Positions 52,409 through 60,152 of a stretch of DNA of 64,000 nucleotides are shown in pieces. The DNA is taken from contig LM994626.1 in the NCBI GenBank assembly GCA_000752675.2, positions 656,794 through 720,793 on the forward strand, written 5' to 3'. The position numbers were made by a program, and so were the translations under genes. The stretch comes from a bacterium OL-1. GTDB taxonomy: Bacteria; Actinomycetota; Coriobacteriia; Coriobacteriales; Atopobiaceae. Numbering within the stretch: position 1 is the stretch's first letter; each line of letters begins with the position of its first letter. The notes under the pieces are model-generated. The model had not been told where the DNA came from, searched no databases, and saw nothing but the letters and a program-made list of their open reading frames with translations.

Positions 52409-53976
52409 CGCTCGGCGTCGCGCCGGATGCGGTCCCCCTCGCGACGCTCCTCCTCGGTAGGCGGCGGCAGGTGCGCGCCAAGGTCCGCGGGCACGTCGCG
52501 CCCATAGCGCACGATGTCGTTCTCGAGCACGCCAGCCGTATCCTCGGGCAGGTACACCGAGAGGCTCCCGCCCTTGCAGACAAACTCAGCGCATCCGTCG
52601 TCCCCCACGCTGGCGTCGGACTCCCCGCCAAGCACCGAGACCCACCGCTCGCCGGCGTGGCGCGACCCCACGTACATGCGCTTTGCTCCGCCTGCGCGAT
52701 CGGTGAGCACGCACGCCACGCCGGAGCCGCCGTGGCGCCCGTCGCCCTCGCGCGTCCAGCCAACAACATCCGGGTCGTCGAGGTAGTCGTGCTGCGGCCC
52801 GTAGGCAAAGCGACGCCGCAGCTCCATGAGCAGCGGCAGCTCGCGCACGGCGGGAATGTTGCCGTCGTTGGGCATGCCAAAGAGGTCACCGTAGAAGACG
52901 CACGGGTAGCCCGCCTCGCGCAGCAGGATGAGCGCGTATGCCGAGGGCTTGAACCAGCTCTGCACAAAGGACTGGAGCGCCTGCCCAGGCTGTGTGTCGT
53001 GGTTCTCGACAAAGGTCACGGCGCGCGTGGGATCGGCGCCCACAAGCGTACCGTCAAAGAGATGTCGCAGGTCAGCGCTCCCAAACGAGCAGGATGCCTG
53101 GTACAGGTGGTAGTGGAGCGGCACGTCAAAGAGGCTCATCGCGCGCTCAGAGCCAAGGTAGGCCTTAAGCTCACCCACATCCGGAGACCAGTACTCCCCC
53201 ACTGTGAAGAGCTCCTTGCCAAACTCCTGGCGCAACGCCGGCAGCCAGCGGAGAAAGAACTGGCGGTCCATGTGCTTGAGCGCGTCCAGCCTAAAGCCAT
53301 CGAGGTCACAGGTCGAGAGGTACCACTCGCCCCAGCGCAGCAACTCGTCGTAGACGGGCTGGTACATCTCGTCCACGTCGCAGCCCATGAGGTAGTCGTA
53401 GTTGCCGTTGTCACGGTGGTCCACCTGCTCGCTCCAGTGCTTGCCGTCAAAAAGGTAGATGGCGTTCGCATGCGTTGTCTCGTCGTAGTCCACGCCGTGA
53501 AAGCAGGTCCAGTTCCACTTGAAGGCAGAGTACTTGTCGCCGCGCCCGGGAAAGTCGAAGCGCGTCCAAGCCGTGATGTCGCGCGGCGCCGAGACGGGCT
53601 GCTCGCGGTTGTACGAGGCAACCTCGGTCGCGCGTACGCGCTCCGTTCCGTCGGCGCCCATGCGGTGGTCGAGAACCACGTCGGCCACGGCCTGCATGCC
53701 CGCCGCGTGAATCGCGTCGATGGCGGCCAGGTACTCCTCCCGCGTGCCATACTTGGTGCGCACGGAGCCCTTCTGGTCGAACTCTCCCAGGTCATAGGTG
53801 TCGTACACGCCATAGCCAACGTCGTTTGCGCCGGCCATGCCCTTGTATGCGGGCGGCAGCCACACGGCGGTGATGCCATTGTCGGCAAAGAGCTGGGCAT
53901 CCTCGGCCAGGCGGCGCCAGTGCCCGCCGTCCGCGTCGAGGTACCACGAGAAGCCTTGGAGCATCGTGCCGTTCAT
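52381..53976 (-). CDS. amyA: Cytoplasmic alpha-amylase (GH13)
   Basis: A 531-residue GH13 enzyme that cuts alpha-1,4-glucans. Catalytic residues are in order: nucleophile Asp in DGFRLDALKHM, acid/base Glu in TVGEYW and Asp in FVENHDTQPGQ. VVLDHRMG (region I) is also present. No signal peptide is seen, so it acts in the cytosol on glycogen or imported maltodextrin, like the E. coli AmyA type. The ATG at 53976 lacks a strong ribosome site. It lies 17 nt after a small membrane-protein gene. Confidence 0.93.
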   Translation of the reverse strand: MNGTMLQGFSWYLDADGGHWRRLAEDAQLFADNGITAVWLPPAYKGMAGANDVGYGVYDTYDLGEFDQKGSVRTKYGTREEYLAAIDAIHAAGMQAVADVVLDHRMGADGTERVRATEVASYNREQPVSAPRDITAWTRFDFPGRGDKYSAFKWNWTCFHGVDYDETTHANAIYLFDGKHWSEQVDHRDNGNYDYLMGCDVDEMYQPVYDELLRWGEWYLSTCDLDGFRLDALKHMDRQFFLRWLPALRQEFGKELFTVGEYWSPDVGELKAYLGSERAMSLFDVPLHYHLYQASCSFGSADLRHLFDGTLVGADPTRAVTFVENHDTQPGQALQSFVQSWFKPSAYALILLREAGYPCVFYGDLFGMPNDGNIPAVRELPLLMELRRRFAYGPQHDYLDDPDVVGWTREGDGRHGGSGVACVLTDRAGGAKRMYVGSRHAGERWVSVLGGESDASVGDDGCAEFVCKGGSLSVYLPEDTAGVLENDIVRYGRDVPADLGAHLPPPTEEERREGDRIRRDAERYSSSQASR

Positions 53977-53993
53977 AAGCGCAGCCGCCGCAC

Positions 53994-54254
53994 CTACCCT
54001 ATGCGCGTGGGGTGTGCGCAGGCCACAACTGCCGCAACTATGGCCACGAGGATGGCGGGCGCAAAGCCAATGAGCCCTAGCACCAGCGAGGCAAGGAAGA
54101 GCCACCACACCACTCGCAGCCCAGCGCCAATCGCCCAGCCCATCACGCGAAGTACGCCCACGACAAGGGCAAACACAAGCCACACCGCGATAACCGCCAG
54201 CATGACCGGCGCAAGCAGAACGGCAAGAAGCGATGCGAGAAGAAACGTAACCAT
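53994..54254 (-). CDS. Small hydrophobic membrane protein
   Basis: An 86-residue protein with two or three hydrophobic helices (LLASLLAVLLAPVMLAVIAV, FALVVGVLRVMGW, LFLASLVLGLIGFAPAILVA). No family recognised. GGGAAGG lies 5 nt before the ATG at 54254. It lies 17 nt upstream of the amylase gene on the same strand, so probably co-transcribed. The ribosome site and position are the best evidence that it is real. Confidence 0.6.
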   Translation of the reverse strand: MVTFLLASLLAVLLAPVMLAVIAVWLVFALVVGVLRVMGWAIGAGLRVVWWLFLASLVLGLIGFAPAILVAIVAAVVACAHPTRIG

Positions 54255-54453
54255 GGGAACCTTCCCTTCGGGACGCCAACGCGGCGTCCACCTGTTACGG
54301 GAATCCTACCCCTTTAGCCCAAAGAGCTTGCGCCAGCCACAATGCCCGCGTCCTGTTCAGCATCGCGAAACACACTTGAAACAATATTGCCAACGTGTTA
54401 CAACGGTCTTGTAAAAACTACAGGCCGTTTAAGAAAGTCGCAGGTGACGGCAT

Positions 54454-54633
54454 ATGTCCAGCATTTCAGGTCCGCTCTTTATTCTCGCCGTGTTTCTCAT
54501 CACAATCGCCCTGCTCGTTGGCGCCGTGCTCGTGGCGGCTGCGGCTCAGGCACTTGTGAACAGGGTGCGCGGCCAGCATGGTCCGCAGCAAAACGCGACC
54601 ACCTATCCCACGATGCTCTATCCGCGCTACTAG
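54454..54633 (+). CDS. Small single-pass membrane protein
   Basis: A 59-residue reading frame, beginning MSSISGPLFILAVFLITIA, with one hydrophobic helix, a short basic stretch (NRVRG) and a polar tail ending YPTMLYPRY. AGGTGA lies 7 nt before the ATG at 54454. No family recognised. Composition and ribosome site suggest a genuine small protein. Confidence 0.5.
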   Translation: MSSISGPLFILAVFLITIALLVGAVLVAAAAQALVNRVRGQHGPQQNATTYPTMLYPRY

Positions 54634-54734
54634 CTACCTGCGCGCAGGAGAGGCGCACAGACGACTCGCGACGGCCCGGACGGGAAGTGCCCGCCCGGGC
54701 CGTTCTTGTGCGCAACCCCGCTTGCCGGGCCCCA

Positions 54735-55613
54735 CTACCTCCTGCGAACGACCCCAAGGCGCAGCTGATGAAGTCCGCGCAGCGTGAGAGTCTTGTCCAC
54801 CACGGCCGTATGAGACACAAGAGGCGCCAAGCGACCAGCACCGCTGCCCGTGAGCACGACGGGAGCCTCCTCGCCAAGCTCGGCAAAAACACGATCGAGA
54901 AGACCATCCACGCGGGCGACCTCGCCAAAGACCACGCCGGACTGCATGGCCTCGCGCGTGGAACGACCGATGGCCGCCTTGGGTGCATGCAGCTCGATCA
55001 CGGGCAGGCGGGCTGCGGCGCGGGAGAGCGCCTGCGCCCCAAGCGCAAGCCCCGGCGCGATAATTCCGCCGAGAAACGCCCCCTCACCATCAATGACCTC
55101 GATATTCATGGTGGTCCCAAAGTCCACCGCCACGACCGGTGCCCCATAGGTGGCACGCGCGGCCACCACGTCTGCTATGCGGTCGGGACCAATCTCGGCA
55201 GGGTCGCTGTAGCGCATGCGCAGCCCTGTCTTGAGACCCGGCCCCACTACCACGGGTCGCGTGCGGCAGGCCGTTTCCAGCGCCGCCGACCAGGCCTCCG
55301 TTAACGATGGGACCACGCAGGAGAGAACCGCGTCGAGTGGCGGCTCGGCAAAGGTTGCGGCACGCGTGGGGGCGAGGGTGCGCTGCTCGGCAACGTCGCG
55401 CGCAAGCACGCCCAAGACCTGCGCCACCTGCATGCGGGCCTCGTCGGCCGTGAGTTTCTCGGGCGTGGTGAGCTCCCAGGTACCCAGCGGCTCATCCGTC
55501 TCGCCGGCGTCCGCCGAGAAGAGCCCAAAGCCGGTTGAGGTGTTGCCCACGTCAACGGCAAGAACACAGCGTCCCTCACCCGCAGCAGGGCTGGCCTGCT
55601 CACCCTTTCCCAT
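54735..55613 (-). CDS. coaX: Type III pantothenate kinase
   Basis: A 292-residue ASKHA-fold kinase that phosphorylates pantothenate in coenzyme A synthesis. VDVGNTSTGFGLF (phosphate loop), GPDRIADVVAA and DFGTTMNIEVID...GGIIAPGL (split) are the type III signatures. AAGGGAG lies 5 nt before the ATG at 55613. It is divergent from the OPT transporter gene. Confidence 0.92.
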   Translation of the reverse strand: MGKGEQASPAAGEGRCVLAVDVGNTSTGFGLFSADAGETDEPLGTWELTTPEKLTADEARMQVAQVLGVLARDVAEQRTLAPTRAATFAEPPLDAVLSCVVPSLTEAWSAALETACRTRPVVVGPGLKTGLRMRYSDPAEIGPDRIADVVAARATYGAPVVAVDFGTTMNIEVIDGEGAFLGGIIAPGLALGAQALSRAAARLPVIELHAPKAAIGRSTREAMQSGVVFGEVARVDGLLDRVFAELGEEAPVVLTGSGAGRLAPLVSHTAVVDKTLTLRGLHQLRLGVVRRR

Positions 55614-55761
55614 ATGCGCTCCCTTCGACGTCACCGCAGAGGCCATTCGCTATACTCTAGCAAGTCCGCGCGCATGTCCGGCGCACGGCACCGGTAACCC
55701 GACTCCTCGGCCCGCAACCGCCGGCCACCAGGGGGAGCGGATATACGCAAAGGAGAACAAC

Positions 55762-57480
55762 ATGGACAATCCCTCTGGCCGCGCCTCGTGGCGTGGGCAG
55801 CTGACGGCGCGCGGCGTCGTCATTGGCTGCATTGGCTGCGTCGTCATCACTGCTTCCTCCGCCTACACGGCGCTCAAGCTCGGCGCGCTGCCGTGGCCCA
55901 TCGTGTTTGCGGCCATCGTCTCGCTCTTCTTCCTCAAGCTTCTGGGCAACGCCAGCCTGAACGAGGCAAATGTCACGCACACTATCATGTCTGCCGGCGC
56001 CATGGTTGCGGGTGGCCTGGCCTTCACCATTCCCGGCGCATGGATGCTGGGATACGCCGACGAGGTGGGCTTTGCGCAGATGCTCGTTGTGGCGCTTGCC
56101 GGCACAGGCCTGGGCCTTGTTGCCACGGCAATCATCCACCGGCACTTCATTGTTGACGCGAACCTGGAGTTTCCCATGGGTGCCTCCGCGGCGCAGACCC
56201 TGCGCGCAACCGAGGCCGGAGGCAAAACCGGACGCCGGCTCTTTGCCTCGATGGGACTAGCCGGCGTTTATGCTGTGCTGCGCGACGCACTTGGCGCCGT
56301 ACCCTCCATGCTGGCGGCGCTCCCCATCCCCGGCGTGAGCTTTGGCATCTACAACTCTCCCATGATGCTCTCGGTGGGATTTCTCGTGGGCGGCGTGGCC
56401 GTGGCCTGGTGGTTTGCGGGCGCCCTGCTCGCCAACTTTGGCATCGTGGTGGCAGGCAGCGCCGCAGGACTTTGGGCCGTCGACGCCGCACAGGGCATCG
56501 TGAAGAGCCTGGGCATGGGCCTCATGATGGGCGCCGGGCTTGCCGTGGTGGCAAAGGACATCGTGCCGCAGCTCGCGGGCATCGTGCGCGGCGTGCGGGG
56601 TGCCAGTAACGGCGCGGGCAGCGATAGCGATGGCGCGGGAGCGACGGAATCCCTGGTCACCGGCAATGTGCGCACCGACGCCGGCACGTTTGCGGTGATT
56701 GTCGCCGCCATCGTGGTTCTCATGTGCATGGGGCTTGGCCTTCCGCCGGTGGCGAGCATTGTGGTGGTGCTTCTCGCCTTTGTGACCACCGCGATGAGCG
56801 CGCAGTCATGCGGACAGACGGGCATCGACCCCATGGAGATCTTTGGCCTTATCGTGCTGCTGCTTGTCTCGGCATTTGCGCAGGTACGAGAGATGCAGCT
56901 CTTCTTCATTGCCGGCGTTGTGGCTGTTGCCTGCGGACTTGCCGGCGACGTGATGAACGACTTCAAGGCCGGAAGCATCCTTGGCACCGACCCGCGCGCC
57001 CAGTGGCTGGGGCAGGCCATCGGCGGCGTGCTGGGGGCAGTGGTCTCCGCTGCGGTCATGATGGCGCTGGTGGAGGCATATGGACCGGACGCCTTTGGGC
57101 TGGGCAAGGAGTTTGTCTCGGCGCAGGCGAGCGTGGTGGCAACAATGGTCTCGGGCATCCCCAGCGTTCCCGCGTTTGTGATTGGCCTTGCGGCGGGCAT
57201 CGCGCTCTACTGGGCGGGGCTGCCGGCCATGATGCTGGGGCTTGGCGTCTACCTGCCGTTCTACATGTCGTTCACCGCTGCGCTGGGTGCGGCGCTCAAG
57301 TGGGTAATCGATCGCGTTCGTACCGCGCGCACGGCCAACCTGCCCGCAGACGAGCGCGCCACGCGCGACGCCGACGCGCAGGAGGCGGGGGTGGTCATTG
57401 CCTCTGGCGTGCTGGGTGGCGAGTCGATCGTGGGTGTCATTATCGCAATGGTGAGCGTTATTGCGGGGCTTACGGCGTAG
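55762..57480 (+). CDS. OPT-family oligopeptide/metal-chelate transporter
   Basis: A 572-residue polytopic membrane protein with about 14 hydrophobic segments. Its N-terminal ASSAYTALKLGALPWPIVFA and EANVTHTIMSAGAMVAGG match OPT transporters. The later LEFPMGASAAQTLRATE and YNSPMMLSVGFLVGG are also typical. Members import oligopeptides or metal-siderophore complexes. AAGGAG lies 7 nt before the ATG at 55762. It is divergent from coaX and convergent with the C-S lyase gene. Confidence 0.88.
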   Translation: MDNPSGRASWRGQLTARGVVIGCIGCVVITASSAYTALKLGALPWPIVFAAIVSLFFLKLLGNASLNEANVTHTIMSAGAMVAGGLAFTIPGAWMLGYADEVGFAQMLVVALAGTGLGLVATAIIHRHFIVDANLEFPMGASAAQTLRATEAGGKTGRRLFASMGLAGVYAVLRDALGAVPSMLAALPIPGVSFGIYNSPMMLSVGFLVGGVAVAWWFAGALLANFGIVVAGSAAGLWAVDAAQGIVKSLGMGLMMGAGLAVVAKDIVPQLAGIVRGVRGASNGAGSDSDGAGATESLVTGNVRTDAGTFAVIVAAIVVLMCMGLGLPPVASIVVVLLAFVTTAMSAQSCGQTGIDPMEIFGLIVLLLVSAFAQVREMQLFFIAGVVAVACGLAGDVMNDFKAGSILGTDPRAQWLGQAIGGVLGAVVSAAVMMALVEAYGPDAFGLGKEFVSAQASVVATMVSGIPSVPAFVIGLAAGIALYWAGLPAMMLGLGVYLPFYMSFTAALGAALKWVIDRVRTARTANLPADERATRDADAQEAGVVIASGVLGGESIVGVIIAMVSVIAGLTA

Positions 57481-57496
57481 AGACGCGAGGGCACGT

Positions 57497-57612
57497 CGCC
57501 GGAAGGCGCATTTTGGCAGCGCTCGCATTCAAAAGGGCCCCTCCGGCGACTTTTTGTCTCCGGAGGGGCCTGTGTGTTGCAAACGACGCAAAAGAGTCTC
57601 TTTGGCGACATT
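57497..57612. repeat. Symmetric palindromic element, copy 3
   Basis: The core is a 25-nt palindrome at 57541-57565 (CTCCGGCGAC / GTCTCCGGAG with a T-rich centre). Both arms resemble the right arm of copy 1. The left arm, read on the minus strand, reaches GCCAAAATGCGCCTTCCGGC. The right arm contains TGTGTGTTGCAA, as copy 1 has TGTCTGTTGCAA. It lies between the convergent OPT and C-S lyase genes. Confidence 0.7.
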
Positions 57613-57657
57613 CATTGATGCGTCGCGCTGCCGGCACCCGCCGCCGACGCCGCACCG

Positions 57658-58866
57658 CTACGCGTTGAACACGTAGCGATCCAGCCGCTCAAACGCCTCT
57701 CGCACGCGCGAGAGCGGCAGCGCGAGGTTCATGCGCACGTGGCAGGGCCCGTGGAACGCGCGGCCATCCTGCCAGTCAACGCCCACGCGCCATCCTGCGC
57801 GCTCGACCCACTCGATGTCGCGGCCGTGGCGCTCGCACCACTCGCCGCAGTCAAGGAACAGCATGTAGGTCCCCTCGGGCCTACTTACCTGTACGCCCTC
57901 GAAGTGCTCGCCGATAAAGTCGCACGCCCAGGAGACGTTGCCGTCCAGCACCTGCAGCAGCTCCTCCAGCCAGGCCTTGCCCTCACTGCTATACGCGCCG
58001 ATAAGCGCGTGCATCGAGAGCACGCTCATCGAGTTGTAGCAGGACTTCATGCTCTTTGCCACAACACGATCGCGCAGGTAGTCGTCGTAGATGATGTGGT
58101 AGCTCCCCACCAGCCCAGCCAGGTTGAAGGTCTTGCTCGGGGCGTAGAGCGCCACCGTGCGCCGGCGGGCGTCCTTGCTCACGGACTGCGTGGGCACGTG
58201 GGCGTGCCCGGGCAGCACCAGGTCGGACCAGATCTCGTCGGAAATCACCACGCAGTCGTGCTCGCGGTAGACCTCCATCGCGCGCTCAAGCTCCCAGCGC
58301 TCCCACACGCGCCCGCAGGGGTTGTGCGGCGAGCAGAACACCGCCACATGGATGTGGTTCTCCTCCAGCTTGGCGGCCATATCCTCATAGTCCATGCGCC
58401 AGACGCCCTGCTCGTCCTTGACCAGCGGCGACAGGACGATCCTGTAGCCGTTCTCCTCTATGCAGTGCGTGAAGCCAATGTAGGTTGGGCTGTGGAGAAG
58501 CACGGCGTCACCTGGCGCGGCAAAGGCCGTAAGCGTGGAGACCAGGCCGCCAAGCACGCCGTTCTCGTATCCAATGTGTGCCGGCTCAAGGCCGCGCACG
58601 CCGTTGCACCGGGCCTGCCAGTCAATGATTGCCTGGTAGTACTCATCGCGCGGTGAGAAGTAGCCAAACGCCGGATGCTGGATGCGCTCGGCCATGGCGC
58701 GCGTGATGGAGGGTGCCGTGGGGAAGTTCATGTCGGCAACCCACATGGGAATGGCGTCGAAGCCCTCCGCCGGCGCGTCCGGCGCCATGCCGCCCGAGCC
58801 AAGCGCGTCGACCGCGATGGCATCCATGCCGTGTCGTTCCATGATTGATTTGAAGTCGTACGTCAT
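57658..58866 (-). CDS. MalY/PatB-type aminotransferase, probable cystathionine/cysteine C-S lyase
   Basis: A 402-residue fold-type I PLP enzyme of the MalY/PatB group. The PLP lysine is in YAPSKTFNLAGLVGS (about residue 232). MWVADMNFPTAPSI, FCSPHNPCGRVW and ISDEIWSDLVLPG are typical. It probably cleaves cystathionine or cysteine to pyruvate, ammonia and a thiol. GGGAGGAG lies 5 nt before the ATG at 58866. The start overlaps the expected stop of YbaK (ATGA). The literal frame is open upstream into ybaK, giving an apparent fused protein that I judge to be an artefact of a frameshift. Confidence 0.88.
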   Translation of the reverse strand: MTYDFKSIMERHGMDAIAVDALGSGGMAPDAPAEGFDAIPMWVADMNFPTAPSITRAMAERIQHPAFGYFSPRDEYYQAIIDWQARCNGVRGLEPAHIGYENGVLGGLVSTLTAFAAPGDAVLLHSPTYIGFTHCIEENGYRIVLSPLVKDEQGVWRMDYEDMAAKLEENHIHVAVFCSPHNPCGRVWERWELERAMEVYREHDCVVISDEIWSDLVLPGHAHVPTQSVSKDARRRTVALYAPSKTFNLAGLVGSYHIIYDDYLRDRVVAKSMKSCYNSMSVLSMHALIGAYSSEGKAWLEELLQVLDGNVSWACDFIGEHFEGVQVSRPEGTYMLFLDCGEWCERHGRDIEWVERAGWRVGVDWQDGRAFHGPCHVRMNLALPLSRVREAFERLDRYVFNA

Positions 58867-59346
58867 GCGGTCTCCTCCCGCCAGTCCTTGCACACGTCCA
58901 CCCAGCCCTCGGACGCCGAGCAGCGCTCGAGCTCGGGAAGGGTGAGGCCAAATCGCGCTGCTCTCGCTTCCCGCCGCGGGGAACACGCGGTCAAAGCGGC
59001 GCAGCGAGACGTCCAGGTACGTGCGCACGCCGGGCTTCACGGCAAACGGGCAGACGCCGCCCATGGGGTGGCCCACCACCTGCGGCAGGTCGCTTGGAGC
59101 CACAAAGCGCGGCTTTGTCCCAAACTCGCGCTTGAAGGCCGCACTCCACAGCTTGGCGTCGCCCGCGCACACCACGAGGACGGCACCCTCCCCAACCGCG
59201 CACGCCATCGTCTTGGCAATGCGCGCCGGCTCGCAGCCCAGGTCGCGCGCAGCCAGCTCCACCGTGGCGCTCGACTGGTCAAACTCGATGATCTTGTCGG
59301 CAACGCCAAAGGGCCCGAGGTACGCTCGGACGCTCTCGACCGACAT
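58863..59346 (-). pseudogene. ybaK: YbaK-type aminoacyl-tRNA editing protein, frameshifted near its 3' end
   Basis: About 160 residues of the YbaK/ProXp editing fold. MSVESVRAYLGPFG opens it; ATVELAARDLGCEPARIAKTM contains the conserved Lys, and GHPMGGVCPFAV and RRFDRVFPAAGS are typical. At about 58949-58951 a TTT run appears to have one T too many. In the frame after that run the expected ending (GLTLPELERCSA ... DWREETA) leads to a TGA overlapping the next ATG. Literally read, the frame instead runs on into the C-S lyase gene. It should remove wrongly charged amino acids from tRNA (Cys-tRNA-Pro or Ala-tRNA-Pro). Confidence 0.75.
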
Positions 59347-59426
59347 GGGCCACATCCCCTCTCGAACAGCCGTCCACTCGCAGGGCAGCATCACAAGAGA
59401 GTAGCCTACCACCGCCATCGGCCAAG

Positions 59427-60152
59427 TTACCACCGCTGGCCGTAGGACTGGCCGGCTCCGAGAACGCCTTCCTCGTGCGAGGCGATGCCGTCGCTCTTGC
59501 GCAGTGCTCGCTTGTTGACCAGGTGTTCCTTCCAGCCGTACGAGAGCTGCGGCGGCGTGGGCGCCTCTAGCTCCACGTGGCCAAAGGCGTTGACCACCCG
59601 GGTTCCGCAGGCAAGTTCCCTCTCGCGCGAGAAATCCGTGATGTAGTTGGCATGCACGTGGCCGTGGACCATGAGGGCGGGCCGCCAGCGCTCGAGCAGC
59701 GTGTTGAAGCACTTGAAGCCGCGGTGCGGGAGGTCGTCCAGATCTCCCACGCCGCGCGCGGGTGCATGGGCGAGAAGCACGTCGAAGCCGCCCAGCAGGC
59801 GGATGCTCGGCTCGACCTTGCGGATGCGCCGGCGCATCTCCTGCTCGGTGGACATGTAGGTACCGTCCTTGTAGCGCATGGAGCCACCCAGTCCAACAAT
59901 GCGCAGGCCACGGTACACGTAGACCGAGTCGTCCACGCAGATGCAGCCCAAAGGCGGCTTGCGGCGGTAGCTCTCGTCGTGGTTGCCATGCACGTAGAGC
60001 ACGGGACACGTGAGCATGGTGACGAGAAACTCCAGGTAGTCGGCATCGAGGTCGCCCGCCGCCAGGACAAGGTCAACGCCCTCGAAGCGCGAGCGGCGGA
60101 AGTTGTCCCACAGCATGCGCTCCTCGACGTCGGCAATCGCGAGGATCTTCAT
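59427..60152 (-). CDS. Metallophosphoesterase
   Basis: A 241-residue calcineurin-like phosphoesterase with MKILAIADVEE (DxH replaced by DVE), AAGDLDADYL, VHGNHDESY, LLAHAPARG and VHGHVH, in order. No signal peptide or membrane helix. The ATG at 60152 overlaps the stop of the BMP-like gene by 4 nt, so the pair is translationally coupled. The substrate is unknown. Confidence 0.88.
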   Translation of the reverse strand: MKILAIADVEERMLWDNFRRSRFEGVDLVLAAGDLDADYLEFLVTMLTCPVLYVHGNHDESYRRKPPLGCICVDDSVYVYRGLRIVGLGGSMRYKDGTYMSTEQEMRRRIRKVEPSIRLLGGFDVLLAHAPARGVGDLDDLPHRGFKCFNTLLERWRPALMVHGHVHANYITDFSRERELACGTRVVNAFGHVELEAPTPPQLSYGWKEHLVNKRALRKSDGIASHEEGVLGAGQSYGQRW

